Source: Eubacteriales Family XIII. Incertae Sedis bacterium (lineage in GTDB: Bacteria > Bacillota > Clostridia > Peptostreptococcales > Anaerovoracaceae). From it: a stretch of DNA of 15,460 bases. A program made the translations under genes and the position numbers. Location of the stretch: NCBI GenBank assembly GCA_031263875.1, contig JAISEX010000287.1:1-15460 (forward strand), written 5' to 3'. This document shows, piece after piece, positions 6,272 to 15,244 of this stretch (its first letter is position 1; each line of letters begins with the position of its first letter). Under the pieces are notes generated by a model, which did no database searches, was not told where the DNA came from, and saw nothing but the letters and a program-made list of their open reading frames with translations.

Positions 6272-6320
6272 TATATTATAAAATCAATCTTAAAGAAAGC
6301 ATTATTATCAGAAAAACAGT

Positions 6321-8078
6321 ATGAAAAGACAGTATTTGATGGCAGTGATGACGGCTGTCTTCCTCATTATGCTCGTATGTTCGATGACCGGTTGCAAGAA
6401 AAGCCCGGTGATCGAGCAGATTATCTATGACCAAAACGCGAAGGATGTGGACCGGTCCGCGGAAGCGCTTATCAAATATGCGGAGAACAATGAGCTTCCC
6501 GATATCAGTCTGCCGCCGGCGGAGAAAAACCCGGACACCAAAAAGAAGGATCAAGAGGTAAAAGCGCCAGCCAAGGAGGGTACGCAGAAAAACCCGGCTG
6601 CGGCGCCGCAAACTCAGCCGAACGATACGACTGCGCCGACGGAAAGCGGCAAAACGCCGGAGCCCACGGAGCCGGACAGCGATACGGAGGGAGAAACGCC
6701 GACGGGCGGCCCGGATACGGCGGGCCCTTCGGACGACCCGGACAGCAGGGAGATCATCGACTCGAACGGCGAGAAGGTGGCGCTTCCGGAGAAGGTGAAT
6801 TCGGTGGTGGCCGCGGGGGACGCGGCGGTGATCGTTCAGATGCTCGGCGGTAAGGGCATACTTCGGGGCACGTCGCAGAATATCGCGTCGAGCGCGCTCG
6901 GCCAGTCGGTCTTCGCGTCGCAGGATATCGGCGAGGCGAAACAGCTCTGGTCCGGCAACGGTTCGTCGCCGATGAGCGCCGCAAATTTCAATGCGCTGCT
7001 CGGCATGAAGCCCGAAGCCGTCGTCTATATATCGGGCGGCAATTCGTTTTCCTCCGCCCAACTCAAAACGCTGAAAGACAACAAGATCGCGACGGTGGCG
7101 CTGCCGCGGCTCAATACCTACGACAATATCCTCGACGCGGTGAAAATAGCGGGCGGGATGATAGCGGATCGAAGCGCCGAACCCGGCGGCGTCAACGCGA
7201 AGACGCTCGCGGACGAGTACGAGCGGTATTCCAAAAATCTGCTCTCGTCGGTGCAGAGCAAGGCCGGCGGCCGGTACACGTGGAACGGGATCGATTTCAA
7301 TAACGATTCCGGCATAAACGGCGTGAAGAAATATTCGGGCCAGACGACGAGAAACGGCAAATACACGCTGTTTATTTCCGGCTGGGATTCCGGGGCGAAC
7401 TTTACGCTGACGGGAAACGGCGCTACGCTCGTGCAGGAGGCGGGCGTGGCGGTGGCGCCGCGCGGATACTCGCTGAGCCCGCTCAGTTATTATATGAGCG
7501 TTGCGGGCGTCCTGAACAACGGGGCGCGGTTTACGGAGAAGTCCAACGATTATCTGGCGGCGCTGCCCGTGAATCTCAATACGAACACGCCGAATATTAC
7601 CGGCAGTACGCTGAAGATGTATTCGGATAAGGCCGAGAATATGCTGCGCGTCTGGGGCGGGGACGATACGCTTGACGTGGGCCTCGGAGAACCCGGCAAG
7701 AATTTCACTTCCGTCGTGGTGGATTCCGCGGCGACGAAGAACCGGATAAACGCTTCCGCGGTGGTCTGGAAATCCTACGGGAAAAATACCGTCGATAATA
7801 TGACGGATTACGGCTTTGTCGCGAATGCGGGCGGTTCCGAAATGCTGATAATCAGCTATATCCGCGGCGATTACGATATTTACGTGAATCCCTGCGGCGT
7901 GTCGAGCTGGTCCGAGGGGTCGCCGGAGAGCGTCCTCGAAGCGATGTGGACGAGCTGGCGCATCGGCGGCGCGTCGAGCGAGGCGGAGGTAAAAACGGAA
8001 GTCAGGAATTTTTACAAGAAGTTTTACCGGTATGATCTGTCGGACGCGCAGGTCAATAAAATTTTGGCGGGTAACTGA
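6321..8078 (+). CDS. Lipoprotein substrate-binding protein of a siderophore/heme/cobalamin-type ABC importer
   Basis: The protein has 585 residues. A lipoprotein signal peptide (basic MKRQ, hydrophobic core) ends in lipobox MTGC with the lipidated cysteine at residue 25. A long Lys/Pro/Glu/Thr-rich linker (about 28-142) follows. The body begins with REIIDSNGEKVALPEKVNSV, then AAGDAAVIVQMLGG, matching the periplasmic binding protein fold of the BtuF/FepB/FhuD class (PF01497). It ends with SPESVLEAMWTSWRIGG and a helical NFYKKFYRYDLSDAQ segment, as is usual for the class. Its job would be to capture a metal chelate outside the membrane and pass it to the FecCD permeases encoded at 12937-15244. 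The protein is long for the family (usually about 300-370) because of the linker and an insertion near 300-450. The ribosome binding site is weak; the ATG at 6321 is chosen because it gives a complete signal peptide. The exact ligand is unknown. Confidence 0.82.
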   Translation: MKRQYLMAVMTAVFLIMLVCSMTGCKKSPVIEQIIYDQNAKDVDRSAEALIKYAENNELPDISLPPAEKNPDTKKKDQEVKAPAKEGTQKNPAAAPQTQPNDTTAPTESGKTPEPTEPDSDTEGETPTGGPDTAGPSDDPDSREIIDSNGEKVALPEKVNSVVAAGDAAVIVQMLGGKGILRGTSQNIASSALGQSVFASQDIGEAKQLWSGNGSSPMSAANFNALLGMKPEAVVYISGGNSFSSAQLKTLKDNKIATVALPRLNTYDNILDAVKIAGGMIADRSAEPGGVNAKTLADEYERYSKNLLSSVQSKAGGRYTWNGIDFNNDSGINGVKKYSGQTTRNGKYTLFISGWDSGANFTLTGNGATLVQEAGVAVAPRGYSLSPLSYYMSVAGVLNNGARFTEKSNDYLAALPVNLNTNTPNITGSTLKMYSDKAENMLRVWGGDDTLDVGLGEPGKNFTSVVVDSAATKNRINASAVVWKSYGKNTVDNMTDYGFVANAGGSEMLIISYIRGDYDIYVNPCGVSSWSEGSPESVLEAMWTSWRIGGASSEAEVKTEVRNFYKKFYRYDLSDAQVNKILAGN

Positions 8079-8386
8079 TGACGGGCGGCGTAAGCAGGCG
8101 AATGAAAAATTCTGCGAATCGCCGGAGCTGCTGTGAGGCGGTGAGCAATGGAATATAATGGAAATCATCCATGGATTATGAATAACATATACATTACACG
8201 GATCGCATAAATCAAGTGGATCATAAGAGAAGCGCGGGGGCGGATCGGAAACTTCGCAGCAATCGCGCGTGAACAGAGAATTTTATAACATTCGTAACAG
8301 GCGTACTATAAACTTTCGCGGCGGCGCATACCAGTCGGGAGCGAAACGGCATCACATTCTATTCGGGTAAAGAAATGAGGCAACTA
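8079..8386. other. Gap between binding-protein and surface-protein genes
   Basis: 308 bases without a supportable gene. A perfect -10-like TATAAT occurs at 8154-8159 but without a convincing -35. A palindrome, ATCCATGGAT, lies at 8167-8176, and a second -10-like TATAAA at 8307-8312, also with a poor -35. No terminator-like hairpin with a T run is visible, so readthrough from the binding-protein gene is plausible. Confidence 0.4.
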
Positions 8387-11300
8387 ATGAAGAAACGTAC
8401 GGACAGAAAACTTATCGGCATCGTTCTCTCGGTGGCTCTTGTCATCACGGCCTTCGCGCCTCTGCCGGCATCCGCGGCGGACGCGGTATCCGTATCGACG
8501 GAGGCGCAGCTTGTCTCTGCGCTTGCGGCGGCGAGCACGAGTTCCTCATCACCGACGAGCATCACCGTGACGGCTGATATTACGCTGGGAAATCCCGTGA
8601 CGCTCGCGGCGGGGCGTTACGCGGCGCTGTCGGGCAACACGGCGGCGCGAAAGATAACGATAAGCGCGCAGGCGGCAAACGCGCAGCGGTCCGATACGAT
8701 CGCCGTCCTTCAAAATTACGGAGGACTGTCCGTCGGCAATCTGATTATCGACGCCGGGAAGTATATGCGCGCGGTCACGGTAATGCCGGGCGGCGGGCTG
8801 ACGCTGAACAGCGGGGCGGTCGTGCGGAACGGGCGTCTTGGCGAAGCGAACGGCAAGAATACGGGCGGCGCGGGCGTCCGTCTGGAAAACGGATCGGCGG
8901 CGAGCTTCGCGACGCTGACGCTGAATTCCGGGGCGGAGATAAGCTCCTGCTCGAGCGCGGGTTCGTACATCGTGGAGGGCATCGGCCTCTTTGTCGGCCG
9001 GTACGCGAAAGCCACGGTGAACGGCGGCAGTATAAGAAACAACACGGATCCGGACGCGCGGTTTAAGGCGAAAGGCGGCGGCGTCTTTGTGCGCAACGCC
9101 GGCGGGTCGTTTGCGATGAGCAGCGGACAGATCAGCGGGAATTCCGCGTTTGGCGGCGGCGGCGGGATCTACGTCGAGAACGGCAATGCGGATATACGCG
9201 GCGGCAGCATTTCGAACAACCAGAGCGTCTACGGCGGCGGCATCTACACGTTGGCGCAGACGGGATTTTCCGGCGGGAGCATTACCGGCAACACCGCGAA
9301 GACGAGCGGCGTTCCGTCCAACACGTCCCCGGCGGACCGGGGGAACGGCGGCGGCGTCTTTATCGCTTCCGGCACGTTTTCCATGAGCGGTTCCGCGGCG
9401 ATCAGCGGCAACAAAGCGATACAGAATATGAGCGCGAACACGGGTAATTACAACAGCGCCCAAGGCGGCGGCGTCTACGTCCACGGGATCTTCAATATGA
9501 GCGGCGGCAGCATTACGGGCAATTCCGCGGAGGCGACCGCGAATCTCTCGTCGCCCGCGGCGGTCGGCGGCGGCGTGGCGATCGGCGGCATCGCGGGAGG
9601 CGGCGCGACCGGCGGCATGGTCGGCGGCGAAGGCACCGCTTCGTGCGTCTATAATTTTACGGGCGGCAGCGTTACGGGCAATACCGCGAAGAACGACGGC
9701 AGCGGCATCTACGTCAACGCGGGCGAGAACACGCTCGGCATCAATGTCAGCACGCCCACGTGGGTCCCCGGGAGCGGCGCGGTGCGGCTGTCGGGTTCGC
9801 CCATCTGCACCGGTCACACGCGGGACAACGCGTATCTGCCGGCAGGCGTCAATCTGATTATCGCGGGAGGACTGGATAATGCGGCGCGCATCGGCGTCGC
9901 GAGCGCGCAGACCGCCCTCGGTACGGTGATAGCGAAGCCGGCTTCGGGATATGAGATCTCGTATTCGGACGCTTACGCCTTTGAAAATACCGGCGGCAGA
10001 AGCCTCTCCGTTTCCGGCGGCAATCTCGTGCTTGCGCAGGCGGGAAGCGGCGGCGGCACGTCCATCGAGAGCGGCAGCATCGCGGCTCTCGCGAGCCAGA
10101 CCTTTACGGGCGCTCAGATAAAGCCGAGCGTTTCGCTGACGCTTGGCGGGACGGCTCTGCGGGAGGGAACCGATTACACGGTATCCTATCGCGATAACGT
10201 GAACGCGGGAACCGCCACGGTCACGGTTATCGGCACGGGCGCGTACAGCGGCAGAAAACAGGCGTCCTTTACGATACAGCCGCGGAATATCTCGGAGGCG
10301 ACGGCTTCCGCCCTGTTCGACCGCGTGTATACGGGACAGGCGCTGACGCCGAACGTCGATGTGACGTACGCGGGAACGGCGCTGCTGTCCGGCACGGACT
10401 ACCGCGTCACGTATTCGAATAACGTGAACATCGGCACGGCGAACGCTGTGGTCACGGCGGTGAGCGGCGGCAATTACACGGGGTCGCGCAGCGTGAGTTT
10501 CCGGATTATCGCTGCTGCCGGTCTTTTGACGGCGAATAGCGAGGCGAGCCTGACTGCGGCGATCTCGCAGGCGGCGGGCGCGGCGACGGTCTATATAACC
10601 GCGCCGATAGAAACGAGAAATACCGTCACGATCCCCGCCGGCAAGACCGTCACCTTTATCGGCAACGATGACGACGCGGTGATATCCGCCGGAGCGGAGC
10701 GGGAGAATCTGCTGGACGTGTCCGGCCGTCTGACGCTCAGCGCGATAACGCTCGACGCGAAGGATAGGGCGCGGGTCATACACACGGGGACGAACGCGGC
10801 CGTGGAGCTGCAGAGCGGTTCCGTGGTAACGGGCGGCAGAGCGCTCGACGGCGCGGGCATTTATAACAGCGGGACGCTGACGATCGACGGCGGGCAGGTG
10901 ACCGGGAACGATAAGATCGACGCTTCGCGCAGCACGGGTCACGGCGGCGGCGTCTACAACGCGGCAGGCGCGACGCTGACGTATAAGCGCGGCGACGTGT
11001 CGGGCAATTACAATTCGCAGGGCGGCGGCATCTACAACGCGGGCCGCCTGAATATCACGGGCGGCGCGATAAGCGCGAATTCCGCCACGGGTTCTGTGGT
11101 GAACGGCGTGTCTGGCGAGGGCGGCGGCATCTATAACGCGGGTACCGCGGATATCACCGGCCTGACCGTTTCGCGCAATACCGCGACGGAAAACGGCGGC
11201 GGCATCCGCAACGCGGGCAGCCTCACCTTCCGCGGCGGTTCGGTTTCGGATAATAGGGCGACGGGCGGCGACGGCGGCGGCATCCACACCTCAAGCGCGC

Positions 11301-12949
11301 TGACGCTTTCGGGCGGCACGATCGAGGATAATGAAACGGCGAGCGGGTACGCGACCTTCAATCCCGTGTTGCAGACGGGTTCGGGCTCCGGCGCGGGCGT
11401 CTGCGTTTCCGCCGGCAGCTTTACGATGACGGGCGGCAACATCCTGAACAATAGGGCGACCACCACCTATATCAGCGGCACGTATTTTTCACCGCTCGCA
11501 AACGGCGGCGGCGTCTTCGTCGGTAACAACGCGGCCAACCCGTGCGTGTTCACGATGAGCGGCGGGACGATCCGCGGCAATTCCGCGACGGCGTATAACA
11601 GCGGCCTTGAGCGCGGCGACGGCGGCGGCGTGTATGTCGCGGGCGGCAACGGCGTCTATAATAATTACCGCTACTATCCCGGCGAATTCAGAATGAACGG
11701 CGGGACGATCACGGGCAATTCCGCGTCCGACCTCGGAGCCGACGTCTTTGTGAACAACCGGCTGCGCTTCGGCGATCCGGCTTCGACGACGTATACGGAC
11801 ACATCCGGGCTTGCGCGGCTCGAACTGAACGGCGGCATCGGCGTCGGTTCCCTCTATCTGACGAACGGCGTTTCCGCGAGTACGCGGACGGGGATCACGG
11901 CGGCGGCCGGTTCCCTCGGCTTCGTTTCCGACACGCCGGGCGACGCGAAGATCCTCGCGGGGAGCGCGGGCTACACCGTCAAGGCTTCCGACGCGGCGGC
12001 CTTTGCGAATCAGGGCGACCGGCGCGGCGTGGGCGTCGATTCCGCGGTCAATGCCGTGGTGCTGCAGGCCGCGGATATCTCGGATATCACCGTCACGATC
12101 GACAAGGAGACGTACGAATACACGGGCGCGAATATTCAGCCGGTCCCGAAAGTCACCTCGCCGGACGGGAAGACACTGACGGCCGGGAAGGATTACACGG
12201 TCACGTACAGCTCGTATAATGCCGTGATGGAGGATTACAGCGGGGAGGACACGAAAAACGCGGGTCCGAAGCGCGTCATCGCCAGCGGCCGGGGCGATTA
12301 CAAGGGCAGCGTTTCGGCTGACTACGAGGTGACGCCGAAGCCGATCACTGCGGTAACAGCCACCATTCCGAATCAGGCGTATACGGGCAATGCTATCAGG
12401 CCCGTTGCCGCGCTTTCGATCAGCGACGGCGGCAGGCCGCTGCTGCGCGGGACCGATTATCTGATCGATTCCTATGGGCCGAACGATACGGTGGGCACGG
12501 GCACGGTGACGCTGAACGGCATCGGAAATTATGCGGGAACGAGAACCGTTACGTTCAATATCGTCGACGGTTGGATAAAACAGTCCGACGGCACGTGGAA
12601 ATATTACGCGAACGGCACGGCGGTAACGGGCTGGAAGAAGGTCGGTACGAAGTGGTATTACCTCGACGGCGCGAAGGGCGGCACGATGGTGACGGGCTGG
12701 AAGCTGATCAATAAGAAGTGGTACTACCTCGACGGCGCGAGCGGCGGCGCGATGGCGACGGGCTGGAAGAAAATCAGCAATAAGTGGTATTATCTCGACG
12801 GCGCGAAGGGAGGCGCGATGGCGACGGGCTGGCTGAAAATCGGCACGAAATGGTATTACCTGAATTCCAGCGGGGCCATGCTGACGGGTACGCAGAAGAT
12901 CGGTGCAAAGAGGTACGTCTTTAATTCGAGCGGCGTATGGATAAAATAA
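8387..12949 (+). CDS. Giant secreted beta-helix surface protein with choline-binding-type wall repeats
   Basis: The protein has 1520 residues from the ATG at 8387, preferred because GAGG (8377-8380) lies six bases upstream. The in-frame ATG at 8375 would add four residues and lacks a good site. The signal peptide (MKKRTDRK, hydrophobic core, ASA-AD) is probably cleaved near residue 30. Two right-handed beta-helix blocks (about 105-548 and 711-1228) carry repeated GGG[VI]-x and GGxI-x-x-N motifs like Pmp/autotransporter adhesins; I count 13 GGG[VI] turns. After each block come two Ig-like modules with the YTG...GTDYxVxY...G.GxYxG pattern (about 562-710 and 1232-1394). The C-terminus (about 1395-1520) has six choline-binding-type repeats (TGWKKIxxKWYYLDG). 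It is presumably exported and held on teichoic acids, with the beta-helix facing outward. It lies inside a metal-chelate importer locus and overlaps the next gene by 13 bases. Adhesion, glycan binding or ligand capture are possible roles; none is proved. Confidence 0.85.
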   Translation: MKKRTDRKLIGIVLSVALVITAFAPLPASAADAVSVSTEAQLVSALAAASTSSSSPTSITVTADITLGNPVTLAAGRYAALSGNTAARKITISAQAANAQRSDTIAVLQNYGGLSVGNLIIDAGKYMRAVTVMPGGGLTLNSGAVVRNGRLGEANGKNTGGAGVRLENGSAASFATLTLNSGAEISSCSSAGSYIVEGIGLFVGRYAKATVNGGSIRNNTDPDARFKAKGGGVFVRNAGGSFAMSSGQISGNSAFGGGGGIYVENGNADIRGGSISNNQSVYGGGIYTLAQTGFSGGSITGNTAKTSGVPSNTSPADRGNGGGVFIASGTFSMSGSAAISGNKAIQNMSANTGNYNSAQGGGVYVHGIFNMSGGSITGNSAEATANLSSPAAVGGGVAIGGIAGGGATGGMVGGEGTASCVYNFTGGSVTGNTAKNDGSGIYVNAGENTLGINVSTPTWVPGSGAVRLSGSPICTGHTRDNAYLPAGVNLIIAGGLDNAARIGVASAQTALGTVIAKPASGYEISYSDAYAFENTGGRSLSVSGGNLVLAQAGSGGGTSIESGSIAALASQTFTGAQIKPSVSLTLGGTALREGTDYTVSYRDNVNAGTATVTVIGTGAYSGRKQASFTIQPRNISEATASALFDRVYTGQALTPNVDVTYAGTALLSGTDYRVTYSNNVNIGTANAVVTAVSGGNYTGSRSVSFRIIAAAGLLTANSEASLTAAISQAAGAATVYITAPIETRNTVTIPAGKTVTFIGNDDDAVISAGAERENLLDVSGRLTLSAITLDAKDRARVIHTGTNAAVELQSGSVVTGGRALDGAGIYNSGTLTIDGGQVTGNDKIDASRSTGHGGGVYNAAGATLTYKRGDVSGNYNSQGGGIYNAGRLNITGGAISANSATGSVVNGVSGEGGGIYNAGTADITGLTVSRNTATENGGGIRNAGSLTFRGGSVSDNRATGGDGGGIHTSSALTLSGGTIEDNETASGYATFNPVLQTGSGSGAGVCVSAGSFTMTGGNILNNRATTTYISGTYFSPLANGGGVFVGNNAANPCVFTMSGGTIRGNSATAYNSGLERGDGGGVYVAGGNGVYNNYRYYPGEFRMNGGTITGNSASDLGADVFVNNRLRFGDPASTTYTDTSGLARLELNGGIGVGSLYLTNGVSASTRTGITAAAGSLGFVSDTPGDAKILAGSAGYTVKASDAAAFANQGDRRGVGVDSAVNAVVLQAADISDITVTIDKETYEYTGANIQPVPKVTSPDGKTLTAGKDYTVTYSSYNAVMEDYSGEDTKNAGPKRVIASGRGDYKGSVSADYEVTPKPITAVTATIPNQAYTGNAIRPVAALSISDGGRPLLRGTDYLIDSYGPNDTVGTGTVTLNGIGNYAGTRTVTFNIVDGWIKQSDGTWKYYANGTAVTGWKKVGTKWYYLDGAKGGTMVTGWKLINKKWYYLDGASGGAMATGWKKISNKWYYLDGAKGGAMATGWLKIGTKWYYLNSSGAMLTGTQKIGAKRYVFNSSGVWIK
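12650..12847 (+). repeat. Three near-identical 66-bp tandem units in the wall-binding domain
   Basis: AAGTGGTA(T/C)TA recurs at 12650, 12716 and 12782, with a diverged copy at 12848, exactly 66 bases apart. Each unit encodes 22 residues of the form KWYYLDGA-x-GG-x-M-x-TGWKxI. Flanking units (from about 12570, and 12848-12949) are more diverged. The high similarity suggests recent expansion and a copy number that could vary. Confidence 0.85.
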
Positions 12950-14157
12950 AACAGACCGGCAGTTCGCTTGATGCCAAGATAAAATTCAATATCGAAGCGG
13001 CCGAGCATGAGTTGTTCCGCGACGAGAAGATCCGCCATAAGCGGATCGACCGGCGGGCGCGCACGCTGGCGGCGCTCGCCGTGATGTGCGCGATTGCGTA
13101 TTTCGTCTGTCTGTTTTTGCCCGATAATATCACGGTCAACGCGGCGCAGCACAATCTCGCGTGGTATTTCGAGATGACGAGCAAGAACATCTCTGTGTTC
13201 TTCAATACGCTCGCGGGCACGGAAACCTCGTCGACGCGCTGGCATCTGACGCAGTATCTGATCGTGGCGCTGGTCGGCATGGCGCTGTCCGTCAACGGGG
13301 CCGTCTATCAGGGCGCGTTCCGCAACGCGCTCGCGTCTCCGACGACGCTCGGCGTGCAGACGGGCGGGGCGCTCGGCGGCACCGTCTATATTCTGCTGTT
13401 CTACCGGGAGCAGACGGGAATCACCTATGCCCTTACGGAAGCGCAGAACAGAAGCGTTTTCGAGCGGTACGGCCAGTCGGTTTTTATGATGGTGGGCTGC
13501 TTTATGATGGTCGCCTTCGTCCTGTTCGTCGCGCGGCGCATGAACCGGGGCGGTCGGCCGTCGTCCATCGGATTGGTGCTGTCGGGGCTCGTGTTCGGCG
13601 GGACCGTTGGGAGCGTGCTCGGCCTGATCCAGTATTATCTGCTGATGAACGACCCGGAGGGCGGCATGTCCTACGCCCTGCGCTATATTATGATGGGCAC
13701 GTTCGATTACGTGTACACGCCGCTGCATCTGCTGCTGATCGGGACGCCGATAATCCTCTGTATGGCGGTCGTGATGGCGCTGCGCAAGAAGCTCAATCTG
13801 CTCGCGTTCGGTGAGGACGAGGCGCGCACCATGGGCGTCAACGTCGACCGGATACGGCGCGTCGCGATTTCCGTCGCGACGGTGCTGACGGCGGTGATCA
13901 TCTCGTTCTGCGGCATGATAGGCTTTATCGGGTTTATGGTGCCGCATGTGGCGCGGCGCATGGTGGGGCCGGATTTTAATTACCTGATACCCGGCTCGGG
14001 TCTGCTCGGCGCGCTCATTATGATGGTCGTCTTTCACGTCGGCCGGGCGTTCGGGCTCGCGAGCACTATCGGCCTGATGACGAGCCTCGTGGGTGGCAGC
14101 ATCTTTATGCTGCTGCTTCTCACGTACCGGAGGAGGGGCCATGCCGATTGGGCTTAA
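12937..14157 (+). CDS. FecCD-family permease of the metal-chelate importer (first permease)
   Basis: The protein has 406 residues. After a charged cytoplasmic N-terminal extension (about 1-45) come multiple hydrophobic helices. Family motifs are GAVYQGAFRNALASPTTLG (about 121-139), the coupling-helix region FGEDEARTMGVN (about 291-302) that contacts the ATPase, and GMIGFIGFMVPHVARRMVG (about 326-344). These mark a BtuC/FhuB/FepD-type subunit that moves siderophore, heme or corrinoid across the cytoplasmic membrane as part of a dimer. The ATG lies inside the last codons of the surface-protein gene (13-base overlap) with no good ribosome binding site, so translation is probably coupled to that gene. 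The N-terminal extension is longer than is usual for the family. Confidence 0.88.
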   Translation: MDKIKQTGSSLDAKIKFNIEAAEHELFRDEKIRHKRIDRRARTLAALAVMCAIAYFVCLFLPDNITVNAAQHNLAWYFEMTSKNISVFFNTLAGTETSSTRWHLTQYLIVALVGMALSVNGAVYQGAFRNALASPTTLGVQTGGALGGTVYILLFYREQTGITYALTEAQNRSVFERYGQSVFMMVGCFMMVAFVLFVARRMNRGGRPSSIGLVLSGLVFGGTVGSVLGLIQYYLLMNDPEGGMSYALRYIMMGTFDYVYTPLHLLLIGTPIILCMAVVMALRKKLNLLAFGEDEARTMGVNVDRIRRVAISVATVLTAVIISFCGMIGFIGFMVPHVARRMVGPDFNYLIPGSGLLGALIMMVVFHVGRAFGLASTIGLMTSLVGGSIFMLLLLTYRRRGHADWA

Positions 14158-15244
14158 ATTTGAAACTCATGCGCAAAAAATGCGGCTGCTCATCTGCGCG
14201 CTGATCGTTCTTTTCCTCGCGTCGCTCTGCATACGCATGGCTTCGCGCGGATTCCAGGCGCCGGCTGATGTCTTTGAAAATCTCTGGCTCTGGATAAAAA
14301 TAGGCGTGAGCAAATTCACGCACGGCAGCACGTGGCTCTACCGCTTTTCGCTGATCTCGGAGCGGGGCGTCGGGTATAATGACGCCTACGGGCGGCTGCT
14401 CGTTTCGCTCGTCACCTTTGTGTGCGGCATGCTGCTTGCCCTCGCGGGCTACATCTTTCAGAGCGTGTTCCGCAATCCGATGGCGGCGCCGTCGATGCTC
14501 GGCGTGGGCACGGGCGTGCAGGCGGGCCTTATCTATATGGCGCTGACCTACGGGGCCGCCGCGACGTCGATGCCGCGTGAAAAATACACCTACTGCTATA
14601 TCTTCGCGCTCGCGATGCTCGCCCTCGTCATGGCCGCCGCGAAACTCTCGAGCGGCAAGCGGAAGTTCTCGGTCTTCGATCTGCTGATAGTCGCCGCGAT
14701 CGTGTCGCAGATAATCGGCGGGGTCACTTCGTATTTCGTCTATGGCATGGATAACAGCTTCGCGCTTATCCTGCAAAACCTCTCGAACGTGCTGAGCGTC
14801 AATACGGAGCCGGTATCGCTGATCATGCTCGCCGCGGTGACCGTCCTCACGGTAACGCCGTTTTTCCTGATGCGTTTCAGCTTTAATTCCGTGTGTTTCG
14901 ACGGCGATGAGTCGAACAGCATGGGTCTGAATACGCGGGTGGTGAAATTTACGGCGCTGGTGCTCGGCAGCCTGATGATGACGGCGGGCATGGTACACTG
15001 CGGCGCTGTCGGCATGGTGTCGCTGATCGTGCCGTTTATCGCGCGCGGCGTATTCGGCGCCGAGTCGCGGAAGCTCTTTTGGGGCAATCTGCTGATCGGC
15101 GGCTTTGTGTTGCTGCTCTGCCGCGACATCGCCTTCTTTATCCCATTCAGCATCGACGGTATGCCGATCGGGACGGTCGTCGAATTCGTGACGTTGCCGG
15201 TATTCGTGGCGATAATCACGGGACGCAGGAGGACCTGGGAATGA
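14141..15244 (+). CDS. FecCD-family permease of the metal-chelate importer (second permease)
   Basis: The protein has 367 residues from the ATG at 14141, chosen because GGAGGAGGGG lies at 14129-14138. An upstream in-frame ATG at 14093 has no such site and would add a Cys-rich stretch absent from relatives. Motifs are FRNPMAAPSMLGVGTG (110-125), the coupling region FDGDESNSMGLNTR (253-266) and GAVGMVSLIVPFIARGVFG (about 288-306). It has about nine hydrophobic segments. It differs clearly from the first permease, so the importer core is probably a heterodimer, as in FepDG. It overlaps the upstream permease by 17 bases and the downstream ATPase by 4. Confidence 0.88.
   Translation: MPIGLKFETHAQKMRLLICALIVLFLASLCIRMASRGFQAPADVFENLWLWIKIGVSKFTHGSTWLYRFSLISERGVGYNDAYGRLLVSLVTFVCGMLLALAGYIFQSVFRNPMAAPSMLGVGTGVQAGLIYMALTYGAAATSMPREKYTYCYIFALAMLALVMAAAKLSSGKRKFSVFDLLIVAAIVSQIIGGVTSYFVYGMDNSFALILQNLSNVLSVNTEPVSLIMLAAVTVLTVTPFFLMRFSFNSVCFDGDESNSMGLNTRVVKFTALVLGSLMMTAGMVHCGAVGMVSLIVPFIARGVFGAESRKLFWGNLLIGGFVLLLCRDIAFFIPFSIDGMPIGTVVEFVTLPVFVAIITGRRRTWE

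Noticed and set aside
5957..6430. 157-codon plus-strand open frame spanning repeat copy C into the binding-protein gene
   Set aside because: It overlaps the signal-peptide region of the lipoprotein in another frame and crosses noncoding repeat blocks.
6276..8168. 630-codon minus-strand open frame opposite the binding lipoprotein
   Set aside because: Arg/His-rich composition typical of an antisense shadow; the plus strand encodes a complete lipoprotein.
8549..11287. 912-codon minus-strand open frame opposite the surface protein
   Set aside because: Arg/Ala-rich shadow of the GGC-rich beta-helix repeats, with no ribosome binding site or domain.
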